64,000 nucleotides of DNA from Herbaspirillum rhizosphaerae (GTDB lineage Bacteria; Pseudomonadota; Gammaproteobacteria; Burkholderiales; Burkholderiaceae_D): NCBI RefSeq assembly GCF_001189965.1, contig NZ_LFLU01000003.1, positions 332,616 through 396,615 on the forward strand, written 5' to 3'. A model generated the notes under the pieces. It was not told where the DNA came from and did not search any database. It worked only from the letters and a program-made list of their open reading frames with translations. Made by a program: the position numbers and the translations under genes. Of the stretch, positions 38,210 through 48,615 are shown piece by piece; position 1 is the first letter of the stretch, and every line of letters begins with the position of its first letter.

Positions 38210-39964
38210 GTGGTTTTGCATTATCAGAACAAGAAGTTTTCTTACGGCAAGTGTTTCGCGAGCTTTCTATTAATCGGCGCAGCAGTGCACCTTGGCGCTG
38301 CCGCCCAGACTGTTCAGACATCCGAGAGTGAAGAGCAACGCCGACGTGCCCGTGCTGAAGCAGCCGAGCGCGAACGACTGGCGCGCGCACCTAAAGTTGA
38401 ACTGCAAACAAGCGGGGCTGTTCCGGATTCGTTGGCGCTTCCGACTGAAACTCCCTGTTTCGCCATCGAACATTTCACTTTGCATGTTCCAGAACAGCTG
38501 CCCGCGCCGATGCGCGCATTGGGGGCCAGTACGCTCTCGCAGGATCCGTTTCGGTTCGCTCAGCAATATCTGGAGCAATACACTGGCGCTTGCATCGGCA
38601 AGGAAGGTCTCAACCTGATCGTCAAACGCCTGACGGCGCTGATTCTCTCCAAGGGTTACAGCACGACGCGCCTGGGGATTCCGGCGCAGGATTTGTCCAG
38701 CGGCACGCTGACGCTGACTTTGGTGCCGGGTGTGATCCACGCCATCCGTTTTGCCGATCCCTCCCTGTCCGGTACTTGGAAGAACGCCTTTCCGACAGGT
38801 CCAGGCCAACTGCTCAACCTGCACGACATCGAGCAAGGACTTGAGCAGATGAAGCGGGTGCCGAGCCAGGAAGTCGACATGGAGATCGTCCCCGGGGATT
38901 TGCCCGGCGAGAGCGACGTGGTGATCACCGTCAAGCGCATCAAGCCATGGAAGGTTACCGTTTCTCTGGATGACAGCGGCGCCAAAGGCACAGGCAAATT
39001 GCAGACGGGCGTGAACGCTGCACTGGACAACGCGCTCGGCGCCAATGACCTCTTCAACTTCGGCGTCAATACCGATGCCGATCGCAAGGGCGAACAACGC
39101 GGCACGACCGGCGGCAACGTCTACTACGCCATTCCCTACGGCTATTGGACCTTCTCGGTCTACGCCAGCAGCTACGACTATCACCAGCAAATCGCCGGTT
39201 TGTATCAAACCTTCGTGTCCAGCGGCAAATCGCGCAGCCTCGAATTCACGACGCAACAGCTGTTCTATCGCGACCAGTATCAAAAACACAGCTGGCAATT
39301 CAAGGTCGGAAAGCGCTGGAGCCATTCCTACGTCGACGACACCGAGCTGGAAGTGCAGCGCCGCAATACCACCTTTGCGGAACTGGCGTGGGTGCACACG
39401 CGCTATATCGGTGACGCCCAGCTCAATCTGACGCTGGCCAATCGCTGGGGCGTGTCGTGGTTCAACGGCCAGCCGGACCTGGAGCCGCGTACCACCGATG
39501 CGCCGACCTATCGCTATACCTTGCAAACGCTCGATGCCAGCCTCTATGCGCCGTTCAAGTTGTTCGGCCAATCGTTCAACTACATCGGCGCCTTGCGGGC
39601 GCAAGCCACACGCTCCGCCTTGTTCCAGTCGGAACAATTCTCCATCGGTAACCGCTACACCGTGCGCGGTTTCGACGGCGAACAAACGCTGGCCGCCGAG
39701 CGCGGTTTCTACGTGAGAAATGAACTTGAAATACCGCTGGCGCAAAGCAAACAGTCCCTGTATGTCGGGCTCGACGCCGGACGCGTGTTCGGCCCGAGCG
39801 CTCAGTATCTGCTGGGCGACAAGATGGTCGGTGCGGCGGCAGGTATCCGCGGCGGCGTCGCCGGGCTGCGTTACGACGCCTTCCTCAGTTGGGCATTGGT
39901 GAAGCCGGACGGACTCAAGACCGCCACACCAGCAGCCGGTTTCAGCGTGAGTTACCAGTATTGA
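38210..39964 (+). CDS. TpsB two-partner secretion outer-membrane transporter (FhaC/ShlB/CdiB)
   Basis: A 584-aa Omp85-superfamily protein. Signal sequence (~1-35), a charged helix (ESEEQRRRARAEAAERERLAR), two POTRA domains (starting CFAIEHFTLHVPE and VTVSLDDSGAKGTGKLQ at the barrel junction), then a 16-strand barrel. VRGFDGE at ~485 is the conserved loop-6 motif. It exports the TpsA partner encoded 25 bp downstream. The start is taken as GTG 38210; the ribosome site is poor and nearby alternatives exist. Confidence 0.9.
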   Translation: MVLHYQNKKFSYGKCFASFLLIGAAVHLGAAAQTVQTSESEEQRRRARAEAAERERLARAPKVELQTSGAVPDSLALPTETPCFAIEHFTLHVPEQLPAPMRALGASTLSQDPFRFAQQYLEQYTGACIGKEGLNLIVKRLTALILSKGYSTTRLGIPAQDLSSGTLTLTLVPGVIHAIRFADPSLSGTWKNAFPTGPGQLLNLHDIEQGLEQMKRVPSQEVDMEIVPGDLPGESDVVITVKRIKPWKVTVSLDDSGAKGTGKLQTGVNAALDNALGANDLFNFGVNTDADRKGEQRGTTGGNVYYAIPYGYWTFSVYASSYDYHQQIAGLYQTFVSSGKSRSLEFTTQQLFYRDQYQKHSWQFKVGKRWSHSYVDDTELEVQRRNTTFAELAWVHTRYIGDAQLNLTLANRWGVSWFNGQPDLEPRTTDAPTYRYTLQTLDASLYAPFKLFGQSFNYIGALRAQATRSALFQSEQFSIGNRYTVRGFDGEQTLAAERGFYVRNELEIPLAQSKQSLYVGLDAGRVFGPSAQYLLGDKMVGAAAGIRGGVAGLRYDAFLSWALVKPDGLKTATPAAGFSVSYQY

Positions 39965-39989
39965 TCAATCGAACAAGACGAAGAATAAA

Positions 39990-42900
39990 ATGAACAAGCA
40001 AGCTTACCGCGTCATCTTCAACGTGCGTCGCGGCGCACTCATGGCCGTCGCAGAGAACGTCTCCAGCCAGGGCAAGAGCCCATCGGAAAGCGCCGGCGCA
40101 GGCGCCGTGGCGCCATCGGCAAGAACCGGCTGGATGCGGCTGGCGCAGCTGGGCGTGATGATTGCCGTCCTGTTCGGCGGCGTGACCGTGGTGCAGGCGC
40201 AGATCGTGGCTGATCGCAACGCCGCCAGCCGTCCGGTCGTCGATCAGTCGGCCAACGGCAAGCCCGTGGTGCAAATTGTGACGCCCAACGCCGCCGGCGT
40301 TTCGCATAATCGCTACGACCAGTTCAACGTGAACCAGGGCGGCGCCATCCTGAATAACTCAAGTACGGTGACGCAGACGCAGCAGGCCGGCTACATCAAT
40401 GGCAACGCAGCGCTGGCCAACGGCAGCGCCCGTCTGATTCTCAACGAAGTGACCGGCGCTTCCCGCAGCCAGCTCAACGGTTATATTGAAGTGGCGGGTC
40501 AAAGAGCCGAAGTCATTGTCGCCAACCCCAACGGGATCTCCTGCAGCGGCTGCGGCTTCATCAATACCAGTCGCGGGGTGCTGACCACCGGCACACCGGA
40601 ATTCGCCGCAGACGGCAGCCTTTCGAATCTGCGCGTGACACGCGGCGATATCACAATCGACAGCGGCGGTTTGAACGGCGCGGGAATCGACCGCGTCGAT
40701 CTGATTGCACGCAGCGTGCAAGTCAACGGCCAGTTGTGGGGCGACCAGCTCAACGTCGTCACAGGCGCCAATCTGGTGAACTACGCCAACCTCGGCGTGC
40801 AAGTGATCCAGGGACAAGGCAGTGCGCCGACAGTGAGCATCGACCTGGCGCAACTGGGCGGCATGTATGCGAACAAGATCAGGCTGGTCGGCACGGAGGC
40901 GGGCGTCGGTGTGCGCAGCCTCGGCGCCATCGCTGCACAAGCCGGCGACATCAGCATCGACAACAACGGCAAAGTTACGCTCAACGGAAGCACCACCGCA
41001 AGCGGCAACATCGCGATCAACAGCCAGGGCGACGTGAGCAACGGCGGCAACCTGTATGCGCAGCAGGCAGTGCAGGTCAATGCAACAGGCAGCGTCAGCA
41101 ACACCGGCGTGCTGGCCGCGCAGGGCGATGTCACGGTGCAGGCACACGATATCGCTTCATCAAATTCGATGGCGGCCGGTGTCGATACGTCCGGCAACGC
41201 TGCAGCCAACGGCAAGCTGAGCCTGACGGCGACGGCGGGCATAGACAACACCGGCGGCAATCTCTACGCCAAGGACTCGTTGACGGTGCGTGCGGGCGCC
41301 GACGTGACGAATTCCAACGGCGTGATCCACAGCGACAACAACATTGACATTGCCGCTACCGCTGCGCTGACAAACGTCGCCGGGCGCATCGAAGCAAACG
41401 GCAGCACGGCGGCGCTGACGCTGGCGGCGGCAAGCCTCGACAACAGCGGCGGCCGCATCGCCAATAGCGGAACCGGCCTGACGCAGATTGACGGCGGTGC
41501 GCAGATCGTCAATGCCAATGCTGCCCAAGTGGCAAATGGCGGCGTCATCGGCGGCAACGGCAACGTGCAGCTGCGGGCACTGGCGATGAACAACAACCTC
41601 GGCGGGCAGATCAACGTCGGCACCGATCTTTCCTTGCAGTTTGCGACGCTGAGCAACACCGGTGACATCAGCGCCACCCGCGACCTGAGCATTGCGGTGA
41701 CCAATGCCTTCGCCAACGCCAACACGGGCATGCTCAGTGCAGTGCGCAACCTGAGTCTGACGGCCGACAGCGTCGACAACAAAGGCTTGATCAATGCCGG
41801 CGCCACGACGGTGGTGCGCGCCACGACGACGTTCAACAATACCGGCAGAATCTACGGCGAAGACGTCGCGCTGGGGGCGCAAACCTTCACCAACAATGTC
41901 GACGCCACGACCAATATCGCGGGCGTGGTGGCCTCCCGCAACAGCATGCAGATCGGTGCAGCGCAGGTAAGCAATAGTGAACATGCGTTACTGCAAAGCC
42001 TGGGTGACATGAGCATTGCCGGTGCGCTGGATAGCAACAATCAGGCTACAGGCAGCGCGACGAGCATCATTAATGAGTCTGCAACGATCGATGCCGGCGG
42101 CGCATTGAATCTGCAAACGGCTTCGCTGATCAACCGGAATAATCATTTCAGTACGACGGTGCAAGATGATCCTGCGTTGACCAGGCATGTCACCCAGTAT
42201 GCATACTGGGCTGCGCCTGATACCTGGTTCGACGCTAACCAAGTTACCTGGAGCGATAGCGGTGGCGGCGGTATCGTTCTGGTCATTCCGGACGGCAATC
42301 GGTTTGAGCAATTCTATAAACGTGACTACACGGAAGTGGTTCAGAAAACAGTCGTGCTGAGCAGCGATCCAGGGCGAATCAGCTCCGGTGGCAACATGCT
42401 GTTGTCGGGTAACGTAACGAACGACAAGAGCTTGATGGTCGCGGGCGGAACGTTGAGCGGTTCGGTCGGCGCGATTAACAACATCGGCGCCACTGGCACC
42501 GAGACCACCATCTGGCACATGACCGCCAACGAGAACTACTATCACTGGGTCAGCGGTCATCCGCATACCAATTACTACACCTATAATCAGGACGGTAATC
42601 CTTACGATAACGTGCAGGCATCGACCACAATGGATCTGTCGGTGGCGAGCGTGCAGCAGAACACTGCGCCTGCAGGCATCGCCAATGCTGCCGCAAGTGC
42701 CGGCAGGCCCAATGCCGGCAGCGGCATGATTTCCGGGTCATTGCCTGGTCTGGTGGTGCCTGGAAATGGTTTGTTTCCTCAGGTCACCCAACCCGGCCTC
42801 AACTACCTGATCGAAACCGATCCTAAATTCACCAGCTATAAAACCTTCGTCTCCAGCGACTACATGCTGAGCCGCCTTGCACTCAATCCACAGACGATAC

Positions 42901-45900
42901 AAAAACGTCTGGGCGACGGCTTTTATGAGCAGAAAATGATCGGCGACCAGATCACCGAATTGACCGGCAAGCGCACGCTGGCGGCTTACAACACGGCCGA
43001 GGATCAATACAAGGCCTTGATGGACGCCGGTGTAGCGACGGCCTCACGCTTCCAGCTCACGCCGGGCATTGCATTGACCGATGCGCAAATGGCGGCATTA
43101 ACGTCCGACATCGTCTGGTTGGTGAACAAGCCGGTGACGCTGCCTGACGGCACGCAAACTCAGGCACTGGTGCCAGTGGTGTATCTGAGCCGGGTAAGCA
43201 CCGAAGACATCGCTCCCTCCGGTAGCCTGGTCTCCGCCAAAGACATCAACCTGACCATCAACGGCAGTCTGAACAACGGCGGTACGCTGCTGGCATCGAA
43301 CAGCATGATCGTGCAGGCAACCGATATCAGGAATACCGGCAGCATCCAGAGTTCGGATACAGCGGGAACGGTATCGTTGACCGCCAGCAATGACGTGGTC
43401 AGCAGCGGCAGCATCAGCGGCAATCGTGTCGGTATTCTGGCGGGGCGCGATGTGACGTTGGCGACCACTACGGCGTCGAACATGGCCACCGATGGACTCA
43501 ATACCAAGATTGACCAGGTCAGCAGCGTCAATGCCGGCCAGTTGACCGTACAGGCGGGGCGCGATGTCAACCTGGCGGCGGCAGCGGTGAACACGACCGG
43601 GAGCGCGAGTTTCGCCGCAGGGCGCGATGTGAATTCGACAGCGGTTAAAACACAGGACAGTTATAACGTCACCTTCAACAGCGACAATCACCTGAATGAG
43701 AGCTCGACCCAGGTGTTTGGCACGGCGATCGCTACTGGTGGTGCATTGACGCTGTCCGCGGCGCAAGACATCAACACGCAGGCTGCCTATGTCAATGCAG
43801 GCGGAGCATTGACCGCGACCGCCGGACGCGATGTCAACCTGGGCGCCGCGCAGCAAGGAAGCAGTGTCGATCAGGCGATTTACACCACATCGAAAGGATT
43901 GTTCTCTTCTTCGTCTTTTCGGGCGCAGAGAAGCGATAGCTCGACAACCAGCGTTGGCAGTACCTTGTCGGGAGACACCGTCAATGTACAGGCCGGCAAC
44001 AATCTGAACGTCATCGGCAGTAGCGTGGTCGGAACCGGTGATGTGAGCCTGAACGCCGTCAACAACGTCAACATTGTTACCTCGCAAAATACCAGCAACA
44101 GCAGATTCGAAGTCCAATCCAAAAAATCCGGACTCTTTGCGAGCGGTTTGACGCTGTCGCTGGGGAGTTCCTCGCAGAATCAGCTGCAGGTCAACAACTC
44201 CGTCACGAACAACGCCAGTACGGTGGGCAGCACCGGCGGCAATGTCACGATTACCGCAGGTAAAGATGCTGCTGTCAGCGGCAGCAATGTGATTGCAGGC
44301 AAAGCGGTAGCAGGAACCGGGGGCGGCATCTCGATCACCGCGCAGAACATCACCATTGACCCCAGCCAGGATATCGCGCACGTTGAACAAAGCTACGATA
44401 TTCGTCAACGCGGTATCGGTTTGACCCTGGTCGGTACGCCTTACGATACCCTCAAGAATATGCTTGCCATCGGTAATGGCGGCGGCAGCAAGGCGCAGAA
44501 GGCCAAAGCTGCAGGAGATGAAATGGGTGCATCGGCGCTTTCGACGCCGCAACTTGCGCTCACGATTGGCAGTAGTTCCTCCAGCGGTTTTGCGAGGCTC
44601 GACAGCATCACCAACAACGGCAGTACGCTTACCGCCGCGGGTGACTTGCGCTTGACGGCAACCGGCAACGGCAGTGTCGATGCTTCCGGTCGGGCTGTTG
44701 ACGGCAATATTTCGATTCAGGGAAGTCAATTGACGGCAGGAGGCGCTGCTATTCTCAACGCGGCCAACAACGTCAACATCGTCGCGGCGACGAACAGCAC
44801 GGTGCAAGACAGCAGCACTTCCTCTTCCAGCAGTTCCATCAACTTCGCCGCAGCGGATTGGGGAACCTTGGGGCGAAGTTTGTCGGGCGGTCCGAACCAA
44901 GGCGGCACCAGCATGTCCCCGATCGGCGTTGCACACGCAAACGGTAACGGTTCCGGCGTAACCACCACTCAAGTGAGCAGCGGTATCGGCGCCGGCAGCA
45001 TCGATATCAACAGCCATACCGGCGACATCAATGTGGCGGGCTCCAGCATCGTTGGCGACAACGATGTGTCCCTGCTGGCTCAGCAGGGCAAGATCAATAT
45101 CAACGCCGGCCAAAATGAGCAGGTTTCGCACCAAGACAACAACAGCACTGCTTTCGGCAATCTGGGAAGCAGCAACAATGGCACCGCCACCACGGTCGGC
45201 TACCGCAGCACCAGCGACACGGTCGACAGTAATCAGCAACTGCAAAACCCGGTCCGCAGCCAGATCGTCAGCAACAACGGCAATGTCTCGGTTGACGCGA
45301 AACAGGATCTGAACATTCGAGGCACCGATTTGTCGGCCGCCAACAATGTGACGCTGATCGGACAGAACGTCAGTCTGGACGCGGGTACAGACACCAGCCA
45401 AAAAACCGAGGCGCACAAGAGCAACCAGATTGGCGTCACCATGAGCGTGGGTGGGGTAGCAGGGCAGATCACCCAGGTGACCAATGCTGCATTGGCTGCC
45501 CAGGCCAGCGGCGACAGTCGCCTGACCGGACTGTATGGCGCCCAGGCCGGCATCATGGCCGCCACCGCCGCCAAAGGCATCACGACTGACGGCACCAGCT
45601 CGCCTCAGTTGGTCAAAGTAACAGTTGCACTGGGGACCAGCAACAGCGAAAGCCAAAGCAACAGCCGGGCGACACAACAGCAGGGCAGCACTCTGGCCGC
45701 AGGTAACCTCATGACAATTCTCGCTACCGGCAACGGCCAGACCGACGCGCAGGGCAAAGCTGTCGATGGTGATATCAATCTGATGGGCACGCAAGTTAGC
45801 GGCAAAGACGTCCATATAGTGGCGGCACGTGACATCAATGCCATGAGCGCCACCGACACGACGAGTAATCGCAGTAGCAGCAACTCCAGCGGCGCCTCGA

Positions 45901-48011
45901 TTGGCGTTGGGGTAGCGTTGGGCGGCGACCAGAATGGTTTTACGCTGGAGCTGGGTGCTACCAAAACCAATGCCGTTGCCAATGGCGAATCGACGGTCAA
46001 CCACAACACGCACATCACCGCCAGCGACACGCTCTCCGTCACCGCCGGGCGTGACGCCAATTTGCTGGGCGCGCAATTGCGCGGCGACACCATCACGGCA
46101 GATGTAGGCCGCAATCTGAACATCGCCAGTCAACAAGACAGCGACACCTATCACAGCCAACAAAACAGTGAAGGCGTGGGCGTGAGCTTGTGCATTCCGC
46201 CGTTCTGCTTTGGCAATATGGTCTCGGCCAGCGGCAGTGTGGAAAGCGGCAACATCGACAGCACCTACAAAAGCGTCAACGAGCAAAGCGGCATCTACGC
46301 CGGTAACGGCGGCTACGACATCCACGTCAACAGCAACACCGACTTGAAGGGCAGCGTCATCGCCAGTGCGGCGACTGCCGACAAGAACAAACTGACCACA
46401 GGAACACTCACCACCAGCGACATCGAAAACAAGGCCGAATACAGTGCCAGCAATGGCGGCGCATCGCTGAGCGTGACCACCGGCAAGGTCGGCGTGGCAC
46501 AAAACGTACTGAACAATGTCGTGTCGAATCTGGCCGCCAATAGTCAGAATCCGCAGCAAGGCAACGCAGAAAGTACGACTAAGAGCGCCATCAGCAACGG
46601 CACGGTCGTGATTACGGACTCGACGGGGCAACAGCAGAAGACAGGGCAAACTGTCGAGCAGACCATTGCCAGCATTAACCACGATACGGCGAACGCCAGT
46701 GCCCCGATTGACAAGATATTCGACCTGCAAAAGATTCAGCGGGATCAGGAAGTGGCTAAGGCGACGAGTCAGTTGGCGCAGCAGATTGCTCCGCTGCTGT
46801 ATGAAAAAGTGGGAGATTGGTTGCAGACGAATGACGCCGATACTTCGACTAAAGTGGCTGTGCACGCACTGATAGGTGGCTTGATGACCAAGGCCATGGG
46901 AGGGGAGTTCGGTACTGGTGCAGCAGGCGCCGCAGCGGCTGAATTGGCAGTGCAAATGTTCGGTAAAGATATTTTGGGAATGGAAGACATAAGTCCCGAA
47001 GACAAAGCTGCATTGGTGCAATTGCTAGGGCTGGTTGTCGCCAAGGCGACTACACAGCTTGCAGGTGGAACAGCAACAGACGGTAACGCTGCGGGGCTGA
47101 CTGCAAAACTTTCAACAGAATTTAACTACCTGAGGCACCAAGAACGCAAGGATCTGAACAAAGCAAAGAGCGATTGCTATTCCAAACGCGATAAAAAAAG
47201 TTGTGACACCGCCGAGGTATTGCAGAAAAAAGATGAAGCGTCTAACCGAGCTTTAGAGCAATCGATCGCTGCTTGCGAGGGCGAGGCCTGCAATAAAGTA
47301 GCGCAATATATCAAAGATGAGATGGCCAAGTTGGGTTGTGCAATTCCTAACCTTTGCCCTGACAACGAGACGCTTCATGCTTATTGGGAAGCTGCACAAG
47401 CTAAGGCTCAGGGGCTGCTTCCAGTCTATGTAGAGGCTTGGTTGATGGATGCCAAAGCTGCTTATGACGTGAGTAAAATCGCATTTAACGTCTTGAGAGC
47501 ATTGGGGCCAGGGGCTACAGAGCTAGCGATTGCAGAAGCGATCGTCAAGGCGACAACGGACGCTGCAAAGAGCAATAATTTCTACAGGGATGGTGTAGAG
47601 CTTCCGCAGGCGTTGAAGGCTTCCACGGGAAAGGCAATTCAAGCTAATCCGGATAAAACAACGACTGTTTTGGGTACTTGGATTGATGACACCAATAGTA
47701 TTATTAATCAGCAAATTGGAATTCCGAAAAATATGGGATACCTTGATCCCAAAGTTGGAGGTTTCAATTTGTTAAACACACCAGATGAGTTATATAACGC
47801 ATTGGGCCCAACTCAATTTTGGGAGCAGGTAAATCGCCCATTTTTAGATGCTGCGATTCGCCGAGGCGATGATATCGTCTTGGCAACAAATCCAACGAGC
47901 TATGTGTTAGTTAAAAACGGCGTTCAAACGGGTTTTGGTAAAGAGTACCAATATCTACTGGCAAATGGCTACCGCTACGATGCCGCAACGGGCTACATGA
48001 TTAAGAAATAA
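39990..48011 (+). CDS. TpsA / CdiA-FhaB-type filamentous exoprotein with C-terminal toxin-like domain
   Basis: A 2673-aa exoprotein. Extended signal region ESPR (MNKQAYRVIFNVRRGALMAV), hydrophobic core ~52-70, TPS secretion domain from ~80 with NPNGISCSGCGF at 179-190. Long filamentous-haemagglutinin beta-helix repeats follow, with GRDVN-like units (~1150-1450) and later 'haemagglutinin repeat' blocks. The C-terminus from ~2377 (NYLRHQE...) is Cys-rich and lower in GC, a Burkholderiales-type pretoxin segment. The last ~113 residues (from VLGTWIDDT, ~2560) carry GGFNLLNTPDELYN, FWEQVNRPFLDAAIRRGDD and TGFGKEYQYLLANGYRYD and are the likely variable toxin. I cannot name its activity. A small candidate immunity gene follows after 12 bp, so contact-dependent inhibition is likely. 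Confidence 0.9.
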   Translation: MNKQAYRVIFNVRRGALMAVAENVSSQGKSPSESAGAGAVAPSARTGWMRLAQLGVMIAVLFGGVTVVQAQIVADRNAASRPVVDQSANGKPVVQIVTPNAAGVSHNRYDQFNVNQGGAILNNSSTVTQTQQAGYINGNAALANGSARLILNEVTGASRSQLNGYIEVAGQRAEVIVANPNGISCSGCGFINTSRGVLTTGTPEFAADGSLSNLRVTRGDITIDSGGLNGAGIDRVDLIARSVQVNGQLWGDQLNVVTGANLVNYANLGVQVIQGQGSAPTVSIDLAQLGGMYANKIRLVGTEAGVGVRSLGAIAAQAGDISIDNNGKVTLNGSTTASGNIAINSQGDVSNGGNLYAQQAVQVNATGSVSNTGVLAAQGDVTVQAHDIASSNSMAAGVDTSGNAAANGKLSLTATAGIDNTGGNLYAKDSLTVRAGADVTNSNGVIHSDNNIDIAATAALTNVAGRIEANGSTAALTLAAASLDNSGGRIANSGTGLTQIDGGAQIVNANAAQVANGGVIGGNGNVQLRALAMNNNLGGQINVGTDLSLQFATLSNTGDISATRDLSIAVTNAFANANTGMLSAVRNLSLTADSVDNKGLINAGATTVVRATTTFNNTGRIYGEDVALGAQTFTNNVDATTNIAGVVASRNSMQIGAAQVSNSEHALLQSLGDMSIAGALDSNNQATGSATSIINESATIDAGGALNLQTASLINRNNHFSTTVQDDPALTRHVTQYAYWAAPDTWFDANQVTWSDSGGGGIVLVIPDGNRFEQFYKRDYTEVVQKTVVLSSDPGRISSGGNMLLSGNVTNDKSLMVAGGTLSGSVGAINNIGATGTETTIWHMTANENYYHWVSGHPHTNYYTYNQDGNPYDNVQASTTMDLSVASVQQNTAPAGIANAAASAGRPNAGSGMISGSLPGLVVPGNGLFPQVTQPGLNYLIETDPKFTSYKTFVSSDYMLSRLALNPQTIQKRLGDGFYEQKMIGDQITELTGKRTLAAYNTAEDQYKALMDAGVATASRFQLTPGIALTDAQMAALTSDIVWLVNKPVTLPDGTQTQALVPVVYLSRVSTEDIAPSGSLVSAKDINLTINGSLNNGGTLLASNSMIVQATDIRNTGSIQSSDTAGTVSLTASNDVVSSGSISGNRVGILAGRDVTLATTTASNMATDGLNTKIDQVSSVNAGQLTVQAGRDVNLAAAAVNTTGSASFAAGRDVNSTAVKTQDSYNVTFNSDNHLNESSTQVFGTAIATGGALTLSAAQDINTQAAYVNAGGALTATAGRDVNLGAAQQGSSVDQAIYTTSKGLFSSSSFRAQRSDSSTTSVGSTLSGDTVNVQAGNNLNVIGSSVVGTGDVSLNAVNNVNIVTSQNTSNSRFEVQSKKSGLFASGLTLSLGSSSQNQLQVNNSVTNNASTVGSTGGNVTITAGKDAAVSGSNVIAGKAVAGTGGGISITAQNITIDPSQDIAHVEQSYDIRQRGIGLTLVGTPYDTLKNMLAIGNGGGSKAQKAKAAGDEMGASALSTPQLALTIGSSSSSGFARLDSITNNGSTLTAAGDLRLTATGNGSVDASGRAVDGNISIQGSQLTAGGAAILNAANNVNIVAATNSTVQDSSTSSSSSSINFAAADWGTLGRSLSGGPNQGGTSMSPIGVAHANGNGSGVTTTQVSSGIGAGSIDINSHTGDINVAGSSIVGDNDVSLLAQQGKININAGQNEQVSHQDNNSTAFGNLGSSNNGTATTVGYRSTSDTVDSNQQLQNPVRSQIVSNNGNVSVDAKQDLNIRGTDLSAANNVTLIGQNVSLDAGTDTSQKTEAHKSNQIGVTMSVGGVAGQITQVTNAALAAQASGDSRLTGLYGAQAGIMAATAAKGITTDGTSSPQLVKVTVALGTSNSESQSNSRATQQQGSTLAAGNLMTILATGNGQTDAQGKAVDGDINLMGTQVSGKDVHIVAARDINAMSATDTTSNRSSSNSSGASIGVGVALGGDQNGFTLELGATKTNAVANGESTVNHNTHITASDTLSVTAGRDANLLGAQLRGDTITADVGRNLNIASQQDSDTYHSQQNSEGVGVSLCIPPFCFGNMVSASGSVESGNIDSTYKSVNEQSGIYAGNGGYDIHVNSNTDLKGSVIASAATADKNKLTTGTLTTSDIENKAEYSASNGGASLSVTTGKVGVAQNVLNNVVSNLAANSQNPQQGNAESTTKSAISNGTVVITDSTGQQQKTGQTVEQTIASINHDTANASAPIDKIFDLQKIQRDQEVAKATSQLAQQIAPLLYEKVGDWLQTNDADTSTKVAVHALIGGLMTKAMGGEFGTGAAGAAAAELAVQMFGKDILGMEDISPEDKAALVQLLGLVVAKATTQLAGGTATDGNAAGLTAKLSTEFNYLRHQERKDLNKAKSDCYSKRDKKSCDTAEVLQKKDEASNRALEQSIAACEGEACNKVAQYIKDEMAKLGCAIPNLCPDNETLHAYWEAAQAKAQGLLPVYVEAWLMDAKAAYDVSKIAFNVLRALGPGATELAIAEAIVKATTDAAKSNNFYRDGVELPQALKASTGKAIQANPDKTTTVLGTWIDDTNSIINQQIGIPKNMGYLDPKVGGFNLLNTPDELYNALGPTQFWEQVNRPFLDAAIRRGDDIVLATNPTSYVLVKNGVQTGFGKEYQYLLANGYRYDAATGYMIKK

Positions 48012-48023
48012 GGTGAAATTAAA

Positions 48024-48299
48024 TTGAGTAATAGCGAATTGGATTCCGAAATAGCGAACGGTTATGTCTCGGCGGCTTCTCTGAAAGAATTTAGGGATGC
48101 TGAAATTTATGGAACAGCCGCGCCTATGCAGTGGCTTGAGAAGAGGCTTCGTGTTCTGGAAAAACTAATTACAGAAGGGCAAAGTCTTAAGGTATACGAT
48201 GGGACAACGTACATGGTCATTCAAGAGAAGTCAGAATTCTATAGGTGGTCTGAAAATGTTTTTCCGGATGCCTCTAGGTGCTTTTCTGCTGATAAATAA
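48024..48299 (+). CDS. Candidate CdiI immunity protein
   Basis: A 91-aa acidic, soluble protein of no family I recognise, starting at TTG 48024 with AAGGTG 9 nt upstream. It contains W and Y residues in a compact C-terminal half (GTTYMVIQEKSEFYRWSENVF). Size, position 12 bp after the cdiA-like stop and a shift to AT-rich codons are what is expected of a toxin-specific immunity gene. No signal or membrane segment, so it would neutralise a cytosolic toxin. Confidence 0.65.
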   Translation: MSNSELDSEIANGYVSAASLKEFRDAEIYGTAAPMQWLEKRLRVLEKLITEGQSLKVYDGTTYMVIQEKSEFYRWSENVFPDASRCFSADK

Positions 48300-48615
48300 T
48301 GGCACCGTTAATTTGCCCGCAAAATGGAATCTCTTCAATTGATGTTGCTCTAGGCCGATAAGTAATTCAACCGTTGCAAAGTGAATGACTCCACCTTTTC
48401 ACAACACGATCTGCGGAGCACATCTCACGCCCCCTGAGATCATTGAGGAAGGCGGAAAACGCTATGTCTGTTCAGAATTTGAAGAGCCGTGAGCGATAGG
48501 ATTTATAGCATCTATGTACCAGGCTTCGCTTCCGAAGCACTTTCTAAAAATAAAAAAGATCTACGAATTTCTTCTGTAGATCGATTGCCGTCTTAGTAAG
48601 AAAAATTAAATTCAC
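48300..48615. other. Gap with a small gene remnant and a leftward terminator-like hairpin
   Basis: A 316-bp gap. A 35-codon frame at 48385-48492 (ending ...EEGGKRYVCSEFEEP) has protein-like composition with two Cys but no ribosome site, so it looks like the end of a degraded gene. At 48558-48582 GATCTAC / GTAGATC form a hairpin which on the minus strand is followed by TTTTTTATTTTT, a textbook terminator with no minus-strand gene in sight. The 14-mer TTGATGTTGCTCTA at 48339 recurs at the far end of the array. Confidence 0.5.

Noticed and set aside
43098..47021. 1307-codon open frame on the minus strand inside the CdiA-type gene
   Set aside because: It is fully antisense to a well-supported exoprotein gene. 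The length comes from the biased, repetitive codon use of the beta-helix repeats; there is no ribosome site and the product has low-complexity, non-protein-like composition.
48299..48318. Sigma-54-like promoter (TGGCAC...TTTGC)
   Set aside because: The distance between the GG and GC elements is 12 bp rather than the required 10.
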